Shown: positions 27,362 to 40,087, counted from the first letter of the stretch. The stretch is 64,000 bases of DNA from Brettanomyces bruxellensis (GCF_011074885.1 NC_054686.1:1116001-1180000), one strand, 5' to 3'. Program-made: numbers and translations. The notes: a model not told the origin generated them from the sequence alone.

Positions 27362-30268
27362 ATGGTGAAGTCTTATACGAGATACGAGCTTAACCGCACG
27401 ATAGGTGTGATTGCATCGCATTCTAATTCGATCTTTATCGAACCAGATTCAAAGGAAGCAAAAAAGAGTGCTGGCAGAGTGATCACAGCATGTCTTGAGG
27501 AAATTCTCGTATGGGATATTAAAACAGGAGAAATCCTACAAAGACTACATGATGGTATGGCGCCAGGATCATTAAATTCAACAAGTCAAAATCCACCGGC
27601 CCAGACTGTAAGCTTGGCATACGAGCCAATAACAAACGTTTTAGCATCTGGATACTCGGATGGTTCTATAAAGATTTGGGATTTGACTTCAGGTGTTGTC
27701 CTGATAAATTTCCAAGGTCACAGATCCGCTGTTAGTATGTTAAAGTTTGATAGATCCGGCACCAGATTGGTTTCCGGTTCTAGAGACACCACGGCTATTC
27801 TTTGGGATCTTGTGGGAGAGACCGGCCTATTTAAGTTGGAAGGGCACAGAGATCAAATAACGGGAATTGAATTTTTGAGTGCCACGGATAAAACAGGAAC
27901 AGATGAGATGGATGACTGGCTATTGACGACATCCAAGGATGGAATGATAAAGCTTTGGGATTTAAAAGCTAAACAGTGTGTGGAAACACACGTTGCACAT
28001 AGTGGAGAATGCTGGGCTTTGGGTCTCAACGATACCAGAGAACTATGCTTAACATGTGGCATGGATAATCAGGTCAAACTTTGGAAGGTTGATTTAACGC
28101 AGGAGAAGACAAAAATTGTCGAACAAGGCAGCTTTGAGAAACAAAGTAAGCGTCGTGGCATTGAGATTGGATTTCACACTACAAGCCAAGGCGAGTTCTT
28201 TTACATAAGCAATGCCGACAAGATGTGTGAATTATTTAGATTCAGAACTGAGAAGGAAATGAAGAAGGCCACAGCCAAAAGAACAAAAAGACTTCAGGCC
28301 AAAGGATTGTCAGAAGCCGAGATCGAGAAAAACATCAAGGAGTCTACTGTTAACATGCTTGTTGCCCCATTCACGGTTATATATGCAGAGAGATCCAAGA
28401 TAAGATCAGCGACATGGGGAAAATTATCAGACAGAAAGCTTGATATAGTACTTTCGTTGACAAACAACACTTTGTCGTACTACAATGTGACAATTCCCGA
28501 GGTTGTTCGTAAGCACAAATCTTCGGAGCAGGTTGCAGAAGAGAAGTATATATTGGACAGGTTGGGACATAGACACGATATTAGGGCTGTCGATATATCT
28601 GACGATGATGCGTTAATTATTACAGGATCTAATAACCAGCTCAAAGTCTGGAATGCCAAAACGGGCAACTGTATTCGTACTTTTGAGAAGACTGGGTATG
28701 TGCTATCGGCCAAAGTGTTACCTGGTGGATCCTTGGTTGTTATTGGTACAAAGGATGGATACTTGCGCTTGCTGGATTTAGCCAAATCCACAGTTTTAGA
28801 TTCAATTGACGATGCACATGGCGGGAAGGCTATCTGGTCTATTGATCTCTCACCTGATGGGAAAACTATAGTAACGGGATCAGCAGACAAGACTATTAAG
28901 TTTTGGGAGATCAAGGTCATTAAAGATCTTGTTCCAGGTACCACTGACAAATACGTCGAATTACTACATTTAGATCACACCAGAACTTTAGAACTTACAG
29001 ATGACGTTCTGTCGGTGCGTGTTTCACCAGATGGCAAATATTTGGCTGCCGCATTGATGGATAACACAGTCAAGGTTTTCTTTTACGATACGTTGAAGTT
29101 TTATCTCAGTTTATATGGACACAAGTTGCCCGTTCTATCGATTGATATCTCATTTGATTCCAAGACCATCATCACATCCTCTGCCGACAAGAATATCAGA
29201 ATTTGGGGATTGGACTTTGGTGATTGCCACCGTTCTATATTTGGGCATCAGGATGCAATTATGTGTGTGAGATTCTTCCCAGATTCTAAAAACTTTGTAA
29301 GCTGCTCGAAGGATGGAATGGTTAAAACGTGGGATGGCGATAAGTTTCAGAATGTTCAAAAGCTTGCCGTGCATCAGTCGGAGGTGTGGAGCTTGGCAAT
29401 GAGCCACAGTGGAGAATTCTTTGTTACCGTTTCGCATGATTCCAGTATAAGAATATGGCAAGAAACAGATGACCAAGTGTTTTTGGAGGAGGAGAGAGAA
29501 AAAGAGATGGACGAAAACTACGAGGATGAGCTTATAAGTTCATTGGAAGGTGGAAATGGTGATGATATGGCATTAAAGAAAAAGTCCGACTCGAATGAAG
29601 ACGACGAGGATGAAGATGATGAGCAAAGCAAGATAACCAGAGTGAGCAGACAGACAATGGAAAAGCTTAAGGCAGGAGAAAAGTTGATGGATGCATTGGA
29701 TCTTTCATCAAAACAGATGGATGATATGATCAACTACGAAGAAGAGATGCAAAAGTTTAAGCATGGGCAGCTTGGAATTTTGCAGCCAACAAAGCCAGAA
29801 GTGAATGCGCTACTACAAGCACTCAATAAGACTCCAGAGGACTATGTTTTAGATGCATTAGTGAAAATTAAGGCTGCCCAGTTAGAAGATGCTTTGCTAG
29901 TTCTTCCGTTTTCTTATTCTCTTAAACTCTTGAAGTTTATTAGGATTTGGACAAATGCAGACCAACAGAAAAAGAATAACGACTATATTGCACGCATTTG
30001 CCGAACCCTCTTCTTTGTCACGGAGTCTAACCATATGGAACTCATAAGCCAGAAGGATCCAGAGATTAAGATGGAGATCATGGATTTGAAAGATCAACTT
30101 CGGGAAATATTGGAAGGAACGAAAGACAAAGTGGGATTAAACTTGGCCGGATTGAAGTTCATACAGGAACAATGGAACCAGAATCATAGCCATGTGTTTG
30201 ATGAGTCAAAGCCACAAGAAGATGAAGATAGTCATAAGAGGAAGAGAGTGTATACTACCATAGCTTAG
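27362..30268 (+). CDS. DIP2: U3 snoRNP / SSU processome WD40 protein Dip2 (Utp12)
   Basis: A 968-residue protein with two tandem WD40 propellers and a C-terminal Utp12 domain. Dip2/Utp12 belongs to the UTP-B subcomplex of the nucleolar small-subunit processome that matures 18S rRNA. The N-terminus MVKSYTRYELNRTIGVIASHSNSI is the expected family start (first part MVKSYTRYELNRTIGVI). WD repeats run from about residue 40 to 700, with many repeats ending in IKIWDL, IKLWDL, IKFWEI or IRIWGL. An acidic linker follows (about 715-760). The Utp12 helical domain covers about 815-935 (VLDALVKIKAAQLEDALLVL ...). The last residues are basic. Length is close to S. cerevisiae (943). The 332 bp upstream contains an RRPE-like motif. 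Confidence 0.96.
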   Translation: MVKSYTRYELNRTIGVIASHSNSIFIEPDSKEAKKSAGRVITACLEEILVWDIKTGEILQRLHDGMAPGSLNSTSQNPPAQTVSLAYEPITNVLASGYSDGSIKIWDLTSGVVLINFQGHRSAVSMLKFDRSGTRLVSGSRDTTAILWDLVGETGLFKLEGHRDQITGIEFLSATDKTGTDEMDDWLLTTSKDGMIKLWDLKAKQCVETHVAHSGECWALGLNDTRELCLTCGMDNQVKLWKVDLTQEKTKIVEQGSFEKQSKRRGIEIGFHTTSQGEFFYISNADKMCELFRFRTEKEMKKATAKRTKRLQAKGLSEAEIEKNIKESTVNMLVAPFTVIYAERSKIRSATWGKLSDRKLDIVLSLTNNTLSYYNVTIPEVVRKHKSSEQVAEEKYILDRLGHRHDIRAVDISDDDALIITGSNNQLKVWNAKTGNCIRTFEKTGYVLSAKVLPGGSLVVIGTKDGYLRLLDLAKSTVLDSIDDAHGGKAIWSIDLSPDGKTIVTGSADKTIKFWEIKVIKDLVPGTTDKYVELLHLDHTRTLELTDDVLSVRVSPDGKYLAAALMDNTVKVFFYDTLKFYLSLYGHKLPVLSIDISFDSKTIITSSADKNIRIWGLDFGDCHRSIFGHQDAIMCVRFFPDSKNFVSCSKDGMVKTWDGDKFQNVQKLAVHQSEVWSLAMSHSGEFFVTVSHDSSIRIWQETDDQVFLEEEREKEMDENYEDELISSLEGGNGDDMALKKKSDSNEDDEDEDDEQSKITRVSRQTMEKLKAGEKLMDALDLSSKQMDDMINYEEEMQKFKHGQLGILQPTKPEVNALLQALNKTPEDYVLDALVKIKAAQLEDALLVLPFSYSLKLLKFIRIWTNADQQKKNNDYIARICRTLFFVTESNHMELISQKDPEIKMEIMDLKDQLREILEGTKDKVGLNLAGLKFIQEQWNQNHSHVFDESKPQEDEDSHKRKRVYTTIA

Positions 30269-31075
30269 TGTGGTTCATCCATATAAACTTTCTAGAAGCA
30301 AACAGAAATAACATTTGCACAGAACAGTTGTCGTAGTTAAAATCTGCGTAAAGACATACATATTCTGTATTAGTTGAATAATAAGAATTATCTGAGATAG
30401 ACCTCACTTTAGCCGGAGTTCGAGCGCTCTTTAGTGTATAAATAAAGAGAATTCACTAGAGCAGGTAAATAAACGACAAAAAATAAGAACAAAACGTGGA
30501 GAAGAAAAATTGAATCTCACATTGTTCCCGAACAAAGATATATATCTCGATTCTGGCCTCAATTCATCCCGGGCTCATAAAGCTCCGTGAGTCGGAGATT
30601 TCCTATTTTCTGGGAAAAAGGAACATGCAAATTAATCCAGCAAATATTTGAGAGTAAATGTGCCAGCACTAGTTATGAATCGATTTAATAGAGTTGCCTA
30701 TATGGTTATTTTGCAAATTCTTTGCCAAACTGTTGGCTGGCTTACATATATATGGCCCTTGGTAATAAAAGACCTTGGCTTTGAACAGTGCTTTTCTTTC
30801 TATGCTTTTCTTTCCATAGCTTTGACAAAAGTCCATTGTTAAGGCCTGGAAAAATTTCGAGCAAATTCGATGACAGCCCTACGCCAGAACTTTGTGGGGA
30901 TGCGGAGGTCTCTTCCTGGTAAAAATTTTCCCCGTGTATTTCTCACCAGTCAAGGGGGAGAATGACTCGAGTAGCTGGTGTGGGCGAGATTTACCGGTTG
31001 AAAAGAAAAAATTAAAATAATGTAAAAATCTCGGCGAGCAGTAGAGTAAAGTCGTATTGGAATAATGGAACTGGG

Positions 31076-31085
31076 CGAAAGTTCG
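31076..31085. promoter_or_regulatory. Heat-shock-element-like site of HSP60
   Basis: CGAAAGTTCG contains GAA and TTC in the inverted two-base spacing of Hsf1 sites. Additional GAA triplets lie just upstream (31060 and 31068), although not at perfect five-base intervals. It sits about 30 bp before a TATATATA box and about 265 bp before the HSP60 ATG. A two-unit element is weaker than the usual three-unit minimum. Confidence 0.5.
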
Positions 31086-31113
31086 ACTAAATTTATGGCA
31101 CCTGTGAAAAATG

Positions 31114-31121
31114 TATATATA
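31114..31121 (+). promoter_or_regulatory. TATA box of HSP60
   Basis: TATATATA lies about 230 bp before the HSP60 start codon and shortly downstream of the heat-shock-like element. This arrangement is typical of stress-inducible, TATA-containing yeast promoters. Confidence 0.5.
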
Positions 31122-31340
31122 CTCGGACATCGATCGCACTTTGAAAATCATTTCATCCCCTCGCCTTACGATTAACTCAGACTTTGATTCATGTGTTTTC
31201 TTTTTTTTCTTCTTCTTTTTTACTTTTAGTCATACTTTCTACCCAGTAGGATACGTATTATTTAAATTTACTACCTGAGTTTTTGTCTCATCTAGTTTGA
31301 CCTATTGAACGTTCCTTCGAGTTATAGCTGCTGAATATAA

Positions 31341-33056
<1,716 letters not shown>

Positions 33057-33568
33057 GGGGCTAGATTGAGTCAACTAATTAAGTCAATCATGTATTTTTC
33101 AACCTCATTTTTTTGTTTCTATCAAAGAGTGGTCTACTATAGCATATCTCTTTTACTCAATGACGCCCTATCTACGCCAATGTCTTTTTTCTTCTTTTCC
33201 CGCCAATGGCCTGGCTATCCTGTTTATATATCTACTTGTAATGGTGAAATAAAAATAACAGTATCTTGTTTATTTGATTTGTCTGCCAGTTCTGTATTTG
33301 TGTGAGGTATGGTCTGCTCCTCAATTCCAGAAGGTCCCCATATCATATTTCACATTTTTTTTTCACCCGACTAGATACTAGTAGTGCTATCATTTTTTTT
33401 TTTTTTTTGATTGATCTATTTATTTTAATCTTTTTTATCCTGCTCTCTTACCCCACTTCGCTGCACTTCTTCTAGTATTACAATCCTGTTTAATTTTAAT
33501 TGTGTGTTTAATATCTTTACATACTTCTTATTATACCTACTAAAAATTGCATTAGACTGTATAAAGAA
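33057..33568. other. Intergenic region between HSP60 and BTN1
   Basis: A T-rich 512 bp tandem spacer holding the HSP60 3' end and the BTN1 promoter. It includes a 16-base T tract (33393-33408). No gene is seen. Confidence 0.5.
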
Positions 33569-34777
33569 ATGCATATTTCGAAGGTATTCTCCGCATTTTG
33601 GATCTTCGGACTAGTTAACAATTTACTATATGTGGTCATTCTTAGTGCCGCTATCGACTTGGTGGGGCCAACAACACCAAAAGCGGTGGTTTTGATGGCC
33701 GACATCTTACCATCTTTCCTTTTCAAATTATCGGCTCCATTTTACATACAATACGTTAGCTACACCTTCAGAATATGGATATTGCTTTTCTTAAATAGCT
33801 TTGGAATGCTCATTATATCATTTGGAACAGGTATATCTACCAGAATGCTGGGAATAATTCTTGCTTCGTTCGCCTCTGGTTTAGGCGAGATCACTTTTTT
33901 GCAGATGACACATTTCTATGAGGAATTATCTCTTCATGCGTGGTCTTCCGGAACAGGAGGGGCGGGACTTGTTGGTGCTTTTATGTTTATGCTAATGACT
34001 ACAATTCTTGGCTTTTCTGCTAAGACTACACTTTTGGTACTGGCTGTAATTCCGATCAGCATAGTTCTGACATACTACTTCATTCTTCCTGATTATGGCA
34101 AGTTGGGCAAGCCAAAAGTAGAATCAGAGGAATTAGAGGGTCTAAGGTCCAATGCAAGAATTGAAAATGTAAATCATCATGAAATAACTCACATTAACAA
34201 TAAGTCTCACGCTCTGTGGTATTACTGCAAAAGAACAATTCATCGTATACTGCTGTATGCAATTCCCTATATGGGACCCCTCTATACGGTATACATGGCT
34301 GAGTATATGATCAATCAAGGGGTTTCCCCAACGTTACTTTTTCCTTTAAAGGAAATGCCATTTAACCACTATAGAGATGCATATGTCACATACAGCACTC
34401 TGTACCAGCTTGGTGTCTTTATTTCCCGTTCTTCCGGAACTATCGTTAGAATTGACCACCTATACCTTCCGTCAATTCTTCAGGCACTTAATCTTTTTCT
34501 TTGCATTTACCAATCTATTTCACCTTGGCTCCCCAATGTTTATGCAGTACTGGCTTTAATATTTTATGAGGGTCTACTAGGTGGTACATCGTACGTTAAT
34601 ACATATAGATCGCTAACTGAGCATACAGAACCAACAGAAAGAGAGTTTGCGATTGGATGCGTTGGAATGAGTGATAGTGCAGGAGTTTTAACAGCAGCAC
34701 TTATCTCAATGCTGCTTGAACCATCCCTCTGTCATTATCAAGCTAAAAATGGGAGACCATGGTGTCAAATGACTTGA
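33569..34777 (+). CDS. BTN1: Battenin-family vacuolar membrane protein Btn1 (CLN3)
   Basis: A 402-residue polytopic membrane protein of the CLN3/battenin family. In yeast, Btn1 is a vacuolar/Golgi membrane protein affecting vacuolar pH and basic amino-acid transport. Segments characteristic of the family include FWIFGLVNNLLYVVILSAAIDL at the N-terminus (WIFGLVNNLLYVVILSAA), ADILPSFLFKLSAPFYIQ, ASGLGEITFLQM and WSSGTGGAGLVGAF, and near the C-terminus YEGLLGGTSYVNTY and REFAIGCVGMSDSAGVL. About ten hydrophobic segments are visible with a hydrophilic loop around residues 175-215. Length fits the family (S. cerevisiae 408). Convergent with the BIT61-like gene at 120 bp. Confidence 0.95.
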   Translation: MHISKVFSAFWIFGLVNNLLYVVILSAAIDLVGPTTPKAVVLMADILPSFLFKLSAPFYIQYVSYTFRIWILLFLNSFGMLIISFGTGISTRMLGIILASFASGLGEITFLQMTHFYEELSLHAWSSGTGGAGLVGAFMFMLMTTILGFSAKTTLLVLAVIPISIVLTYYFILPDYGKLGKPKVESEELEGLRSNARIENVNHHEITHINNKSHALWYYCKRTIHRILLYAIPYMGPLYTVYMAEYMINQGVSPTLLFPLKEMPFNHYRDAYVTYSTLYQLGVFISRSSGTIVRIDHLYLPSILQALNLFLCIYQSISPWLPNVYAVLALIFYEGLLGGTSYVNTYRSLTEHTEPTEREFAIGCVGMSDSAGVLTAALISMLLEPSLCHYQAKNGRPWCQMT

Positions 34778-34897
34778 CACTTTCATATCTATATTTGTGC
34801 GCGTACTAGAATCTTTACATAAACATGATACATTCCTTTCAACTGTGACGTATTATTTTTTATCTTGACGTATTTTATTCATTTTGATATGCTCTTT

Positions 34898-37402
34898 CTA
34901 ATCTTGATCGTCATCATTTTCACTTGTGTCTTGCTCATTTCTCGTAGACGATCTATGCATTAAACATCTTTCTCTCATTTGCTGCATGAGATTCTCTATA
35001 ATCTTCTGGTTTGTGTCATGCGTCTGTACCCCATTAAGTATGGTGAAACATCTAAGTAAATCAGTGCCTTGCAAGTAATTTGAATCCGTGCTATTTTCAT
35101 TTGCTTTCTCATCGTCATTCGGACTTGTAGACTTGTCCGCATTCACTATGGCGGTGTTGTCGGATTTGTCCGCGTCTTCAAAATTATCAACGATTCTAGT
35201 TTCCCGAAAGTTAACATTTGATACCATTGCACCAATGACACCATCATGCTCTCGTTTTCTTTCATTTTCCGTTTCCACTTGTCTATTGACCTGGTATAAA
35301 GGAATAATCACCTGATCCCTGAAAGCCGCAAGAATCAGGTCCGACATAACTACGTCATTATCTGAAATCGTCTGATCTGATCCATTGTTATAGCCACCCA
35401 GTGCGGATGCTTTTGCTTCGTTTTTGTTGATTGGCAAAAATACTCCTTGAAGATAAAAGTATATTTTTCTGTAGAACAAATTCCAAAGCAGTAAACAACT
35501 TTTCTCAAAGTTATCATCTGATAGATATGAAGAGAAACTCATATCGGCGGTGTTTGTGAATGATCGACTATTGTTTGTGCATTCGGATCCTGGCAGGGAT
35601 CGTATCTTCATGATTTTATCATTTTGATCGTAGTAAAGTAAGGATAGTGTTGTTGTCATACCAACCTTAAGAAATTCTTGAACCTCCTCGTAAATCCGTC
35701 TACTTCCATTTACACAATTTGTATTTAATACATCATTAGTCTCAGCGGGAGATGATGTATTACTCGGAAAACCAAATGTTGGTGACGGCGCAGTAATAGG
35801 AGTATAAGGAGAGGAGCTTAAGCGATTATTATATGAATCCATACTCATTGCCGTACTTTGAACAGATGCTTCATTATGATTCCATTGCATGGCATTATTT
35901 GAGCTTTCGATATTTCCGGGAGAGCGCAACTTCTGATAAAGGTAAACTAGTTTGTTGATCTTCTCCATTGGAGCCTTTAGCCTATCTCCTTTGAATAAAG
36001 GGTTAACTAAAGAACAAAAAATTGCCCAAGACTCGTCTGCAACGTTTTCTCTGTCAATGCTAAATGCATCATAGTCTTCCGAATTCATATTTTTCCTAGA
36101 AGCATCGGCAGTACCCAATTCTTCTAACTCCTTTAGAACAGATTGAAGATCATTTGTGGAAAATGTATTATTTGCCGCCGACGGACGAAAAGAGTATCTT
36201 GTTTCAGCTTGTCCTCTACGAGTTACCTTCGAATTGGAATTTGAAGATGACTTTAACGAATCTTTACGTGACCTAAGTAGGTACATGTGCGAATGCGCCT
36301 TCATCCAGTTCTTTGCTGGTTGTGTGGCGGCTTGAACTTTTCCTGGTAGTGTGTCGGATGAGCCATTGTTTAATCTATAAGCCGCTATTCGTTCGACTTC
36401 TTTGGAGGTTCTAGCAAGCGGTGATTTCGTATCCTTTGAAACGGATGGAAGAAGCGATGTTTGAATGGATAAATTGTCGTGACCCTTCAAGTTTTGGACA
36501 TTCAGCAGTGTTGCCGTGTCAGAATAGTTCTTCTCTCCTAAAGTTGCAGATGAGTTATTCGATTTAATATTGAAAATGGAACCTTTGTTGGAATCCATTG
36601 TGGATTGTCGATGAAATCTACTGGCAGTCCTTGTCAACAAGTTGCCAAATCGAGTGGTAGATGATGAGGTTTTAAGACCAGGAAGCTTCTTTATTGGCTG
36701 TTGTCTTACCAATGATGATGAGGAATTGGCGAACGGCTCAACTACTGTACTGCTATAACTTGTACTGCCAGAACTTTTATCCTCATTTGATCTATTTGCG
36801 GAAAGAGAGCCAATATCATCTTTGATATGAAGAGCATTTTGTGTTTTGCTTCGAAGTCTCCCATACAAAGTACCACGATGCTGCTTTGAAATGGCGTTTG
36901 ATTGAGCGGTTCCTTGTTTCTGGGATATACCAGATAAAGATAAACGATGTCTTTGAAACGAAGACGGGGGCTCAGTTGGTAATCCTCGAATATTGTTGAA
37001 TTCCACATTATTTATGCTTGGTGCTGGTAGACTGACACGATCGGAAGCATCAGGCGGCACATCAATTGTCAATGGGGGAGGCTTTCTTCCTCTTCTCTGG
37101 ATATGATCAAATTTTAAAGTCTCAGGCACCATCGTACCGCTTGATTCCTCAGCAGTTGAATTAATATATGAGCGAGAACTCTCTACTGTATCTCTGGAAT
37201 CGTTGAATGCTGAAGAAGTGCTTAGATGCCGTATTGAAGCTTTTGAAGTGTTGGATGAACGCCGTGAAGAAATAACGTGCGGCAAATGAAATATTCCTGA
37301 TACTCTTCTGAAATGCTCATGATGATGTTGATGATGAGGGAGACGTTGTGTGGTGGACATAAATGAAGGCGGGGAGCTATTTGCCGAAGAATTGATTGCC
37401 AT
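34898..37402 (-). CDS. BIT61: HbrB-domain protein, Bit61/Bit2-type TORC2 subunit
   Basis: An 834-residue protein with a long disordered, Ser/Asn/Arg-rich N-terminal half and an HbrB-like domain in the second half. The domain blocks are WAIFCSLVNPLFKGDRLKAP (about 455-475), YEEVQEFLKVGMTTTLSLLYYD (about 560-582, shown as two parts: YEEVQEFLKVG and MTTTLSLLYYD), LLLWNLFYRKIYFYLQGVFL (about 635-655), and the segment LILAAFRDQVIIPLY. This domain defines Bit61/Bit2 in yeast and Protor in animals, peripheral subunits of TOR complex 2 at the plasma membrane. The protein is longer than S. cerevisiae Bit61 (543), mainly in the disordered part. Basic S/T motifs there (for example RRSS, RSSNTS) could be phosphosites. 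Divergent from MON1. Confidence 0.75.
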   Translation of the reverse strand: MAINSSANSSPPSFMSTTQRLPHHQHHHEHFRRVSGIFHLPHVISSRRSSNTSKASIRHLSTSSAFNDSRDTVESSRSYINSTAEESSGTMVPETLKFDHIQRRGRKPPPLTIDVPPDASDRVSLPAPSINNVEFNNIRGLPTEPPSSFQRHRLSLSGISQKQGTAQSNAISKQHRGTLYGRLRSKTQNALHIKDDIGSLSANRSNEDKSSGSTSYSSTVVEPFANSSSSLVRQQPIKKLPGLKTSSSTTRFGNLLTRTASRFHRQSTMDSNKGSIFNIKSNNSSATLGEKNYSDTATLLNVQNLKGHDNLSIQTSLLPSVSKDTKSPLARTSKEVERIAAYRLNNGSSDTLPGKVQAATQPAKNWMKAHSHMYLLRSRKDSLKSSSNSNSKVTRRGQAETRYSFRPSAANNTFSTNDLQSVLKELEELGTADASRKNMNSEDYDAFSIDRENVADESWAIFCSLVNPLFKGDRLKAPMEKINKLVYLYQKLRSPGNIESSNNAMQWNHNEASVQSTAMSMDSYNNRLSSSPYTPITAPSPTFGFPSNTSSPAETNDVLNTNCVNGSRRIYEEVQEFLKVGMTTTLSLLYYDQNDKIMKIRSLPGSECTNNSRSFTNTADMSFSSYLSDDNFEKSCLLLWNLFYRKIYFYLQGVFLPINKNEAKASALGGYNNGSDQTISDNDVVMSDLILAAFRDQVIIPLYQVNRQVETENERKREHDGVIGAMVSNVNFRETRIVDNFEDADKSDNTAIVNADKSTSPNDDEKANENSTDSNYLQGTDLLRCFTILNGVQTHDTNQKIIENLMQQMRERCLMHRSSTRNEQDTSENDDDQD

Positions 37403-37915
37403 TGCTCGAATATAAGGCGATATGCCATATACAACGCTATTGATTATGAACAGAACCGCAAGATATAACCGTCTTGATAAAACACAAGCTCAATCCTGAT
37501 AAAACCTTATTATGAAGGCACAAAAAACCACAGATTTTCTTCGAATACAGGAGATAGGTCCCTTAATTAAGTAAATTGACCGTATATGCGGAGATATACA
37601 CATTATACTTAGTCGATTCATCAACTATATATTATATTTTGGCACAAAGCAAAGCCAACTTTTGCGCGATTCCCGACTAAAAATACGGGGGGTCTCAAAA
37701 TTTCTCCATATACTAAGGCACCGCCAATTAGACTTAATAATAATCAATTCATCACTTTTCATGTGAATGGCTAAAACACATAGAAATAGGTCAATTGTTC
37801 AAAAGGTTATTTGCTTTAATCTAATCAATTCTTTCAAGAGGTTTGATTAGGACATTAGAGCAATAGACGCTTTTTTGACATTCAACGTTGTTAGTTCATT
37901 CATTTCATATTCAAT
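37403..37915. promoter_or_regulatory. BIT61-MON1 divergent promoter
   Basis: A 513 bp AT-rich region between two start codons. I see no recognisable factor site or RNA gene. Confidence 0.45.
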
Positions 37916-40087
37916 ATGCATCCATCTCAGACTGATCCATATGACAACTTGTCCATTAGTGCAGTAAAGCAGAAGCATAAGCTCTCCAAGAAGGCTTCTA
38001 AAATGTTCATTACCGCTGAAAGCATAATCCCTGACGGTCTATTGGATCGACAAGAACCAATTTCATCTTTAACCGCAGAGAATGTAGAAAATACAGAAAC
38101 AGGTTTCATTTCAGAGCAACCATCTTTATACGAAGAATCTATTGAACCGGATAACCAACAGATTAAGAAGATAAAATCAACCGGGGTGTTAAATACTGAA
38201 ACTGGAGGACCAAGACTGGAGATTAACAAAGGTGATAATCAAACGTCTCACCACAAACAAAATATAAGCACAGATGAGCCAACTGTGACTTGGTCAAATA
38301 CGGGAAGTCATTCATCAAGCATTAATATTACAAATAGCAATGGTGCATTTGTCGACTCGCCAAGTTTTCTTTCCCCATACATTAACGATACACAAAATCA
38401 TACATCTAGTGGGTCTTTAGAGCAATCTTCAATACTGGATAGGTTGTCATTGGTAGAGTCTGTTACGCACACACCTTCATCCTGTGCATCTATGGCACCA
38501 TTCACAAATTTTGGTTTTACACCTGATTTCTCTGATCACAAAGCGACCGAAAGGGTGTTCTTTTCCAAAAAAAAGCATTTCTTTATCCTCTCTTCCGCTG
38601 GAAAACCGATTTATTCGATGAATGGCTGCGATGACATTGTTACAGTCTATGCTGGCATTATACAAACAATAGTTTCATTTTTTCAGTATCATCCTGACGG
38701 TAGTTCTCAACATATTCATTCCGTCACGGCCAAAGACGGCATTGGTAAAACGGTGAAATTAGTATTTGCAGATCGATCTCCAATTTTATTGATGACCTCA
38801 TCATCGACTGGGGAGTCAGATGCTCAATTGGCTCAGCAACTTGATATAATATACAGCTTTCTTATTGCAACACTCAGCAAACCTCATATTGAGAAGGTCT
38901 ATGAGAAAAGGGACAACTTTGATTTGAGGAGCATTTTGGGAAAAGCTGATATTTCATGCTTGGACGCCATTTGTAACGATTTAACAAATTTTGGGAATCC
39001 TGGTGCCATTGTTGGTGGTCTTGAATGTCTTAATATCAGGCATAAAACCAGAAAGAAGTTGGATGGCATTTTTCTGAAGCATAGGTCTGAAAACTTGCTA
39101 TATGGGTTGCTAGTGGCACCAAATGGAAGATTGGTCAGTGTGCTTAGGCCAAGACTACACACTCTTCATTCATTGGATCTTATGTTGCTATTCTCGATGA
39201 TCTACAACACCAATACTTTCAAGTCAACTGTTGAAGAAGGTACCGACCATCCCAGCGGTACTATGCCTTTAGCGACAAATGAGGACTTTTGGGTCCCGAT
39301 ATGTCTGCCAAAATTTAATCCTAACGGATTTCTCTACGCTTTCATTCAACTCGTAGAGATGAAAGATGAGCTATTGCTAAAATTGCACGATCTAAACACC
39401 GATGTACTTGGAAATCAATATTCATATGCCAATAACAACTTAGGTAAGGGAACACAGCTGGCTGTTATTCTAATCAGTGTCTTCAAAGACACATTTTTTG
39501 AGATGAGAAAAGCTTCCCATGCCATAGTCCAGGATATTAAACTCAATAGAACTATATTCAGAGAGTTGTATAAATCTGTGGTCGGAACACAGGGGTCGGA
39601 TGGTACCACTGGTTTCCCAAATGGTCGAGTTTCACCAATTGAAATACCTGCTCCATTAATCAAGCATTTTATATTTAAAAGCAGGCGCTATACACAATTT
39701 GTATCTTCTAATTTACAAGGCAGCAAGGTTGAGATGAGAACGCAGGATGACATTAAAGTCAAAGGTCAGATCATGGAGTTATATTCACATCTGAGATCAA
39801 GGCAAATGCAGAATGTCTCCATTAAGGCTACCGGAAACCAGGTTGAGGGAATTGGTAACACGTTAAGCACAAGTCAAAAGGAGAAATACGTGGATATTAT
39901 TGAATGGAGTGTTAATGGTGACTTGGTAACCGGAGTTTTAATATCATCGCCATCCTATGATCTATATGCCATAAGTAATGGGGGTGTGATTAATAGGGCC
40001 AGTCTTTTGAAGTCCTGCAAAAGGATTGTTAGATGGTGTTTAGATAATTCAGACAGGTTGCTTATAAAAACAGGGGCAACATTTTAA
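37916..40087 (+). CDS. MON1: Vacuolar fusion protein Mon1
   Basis: A 723-residue protein. With Ccz1 it forms the guanine-nucleotide exchange factor that recruits Ypt7/Rab7 to late endosomes, autophagosomes and the vacuole. The first ~200 residues are low-complexity and acidic. The first longin domain begins at about residue 215 with KKHFFILSSAGKPIYSMNG, a hallmark of Mon1. Later family blocks include LKLVFADRSPILLMTS-like residues (KLVFADRSPILLMTS), LLYGLLVAPNGRLVSVLRP, LPKFNPNGFLYAFIQ and the C-terminal YDLYAISNGG and VRWCLDNSDRLLI. Length is near S. cerevisiae (644) plus a longer N-terminus. Convergent with the IZH-type gene, 157 bp apart. Confidence 0.95.
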   Translation: MHPSQTDPYDNLSISAVKQKHKLSKKASKMFITAESIIPDGLLDRQEPISSLTAENVENTETGFISEQPSLYEESIEPDNQQIKKIKSTGVLNTETGGPRLEINKGDNQTSHHKQNISTDEPTVTWSNTGSHSSSINITNSNGAFVDSPSFLSPYINDTQNHTSSGSLEQSSILDRLSLVESVTHTPSSCASMAPFTNFGFTPDFSDHKATERVFFSKKKHFFILSSAGKPIYSMNGCDDIVTVYAGIIQTIVSFFQYHPDGSSQHIHSVTAKDGIGKTVKLVFADRSPILLMTSSSTGESDAQLAQQLDIIYSFLIATLSKPHIEKVYEKRDNFDLRSILGKADISCLDAICNDLTNFGNPGAIVGGLECLNIRHKTRKKLDGIFLKHRSENLLYGLLVAPNGRLVSVLRPRLHTLHSLDLMLLFSMIYNTNTFKSTVEEGTDHPSGTMPLATNEDFWVPICLPKFNPNGFLYAFIQLVEMKDELLLKLHDLNTDVLGNQYSYANNNLGKGTQLAVILISVFKDTFFEMRKASHAIVQDIKLNRTIFRELYKSVVGTQGSDGTTGFPNGRVSPIEIPAPLIKHFIFKSRRYTQFVSSNLQGSKVEMRTQDDIKVKGQIMELYSHLRSRQMQNVSIKATGNQVEGIGNTLSTSQKEKYVDIIEWSVNGDLVTGVLISSPSYDLYAISNGGVINRASLLKSCKRIVRWCLDNSDRLLIKTGATF

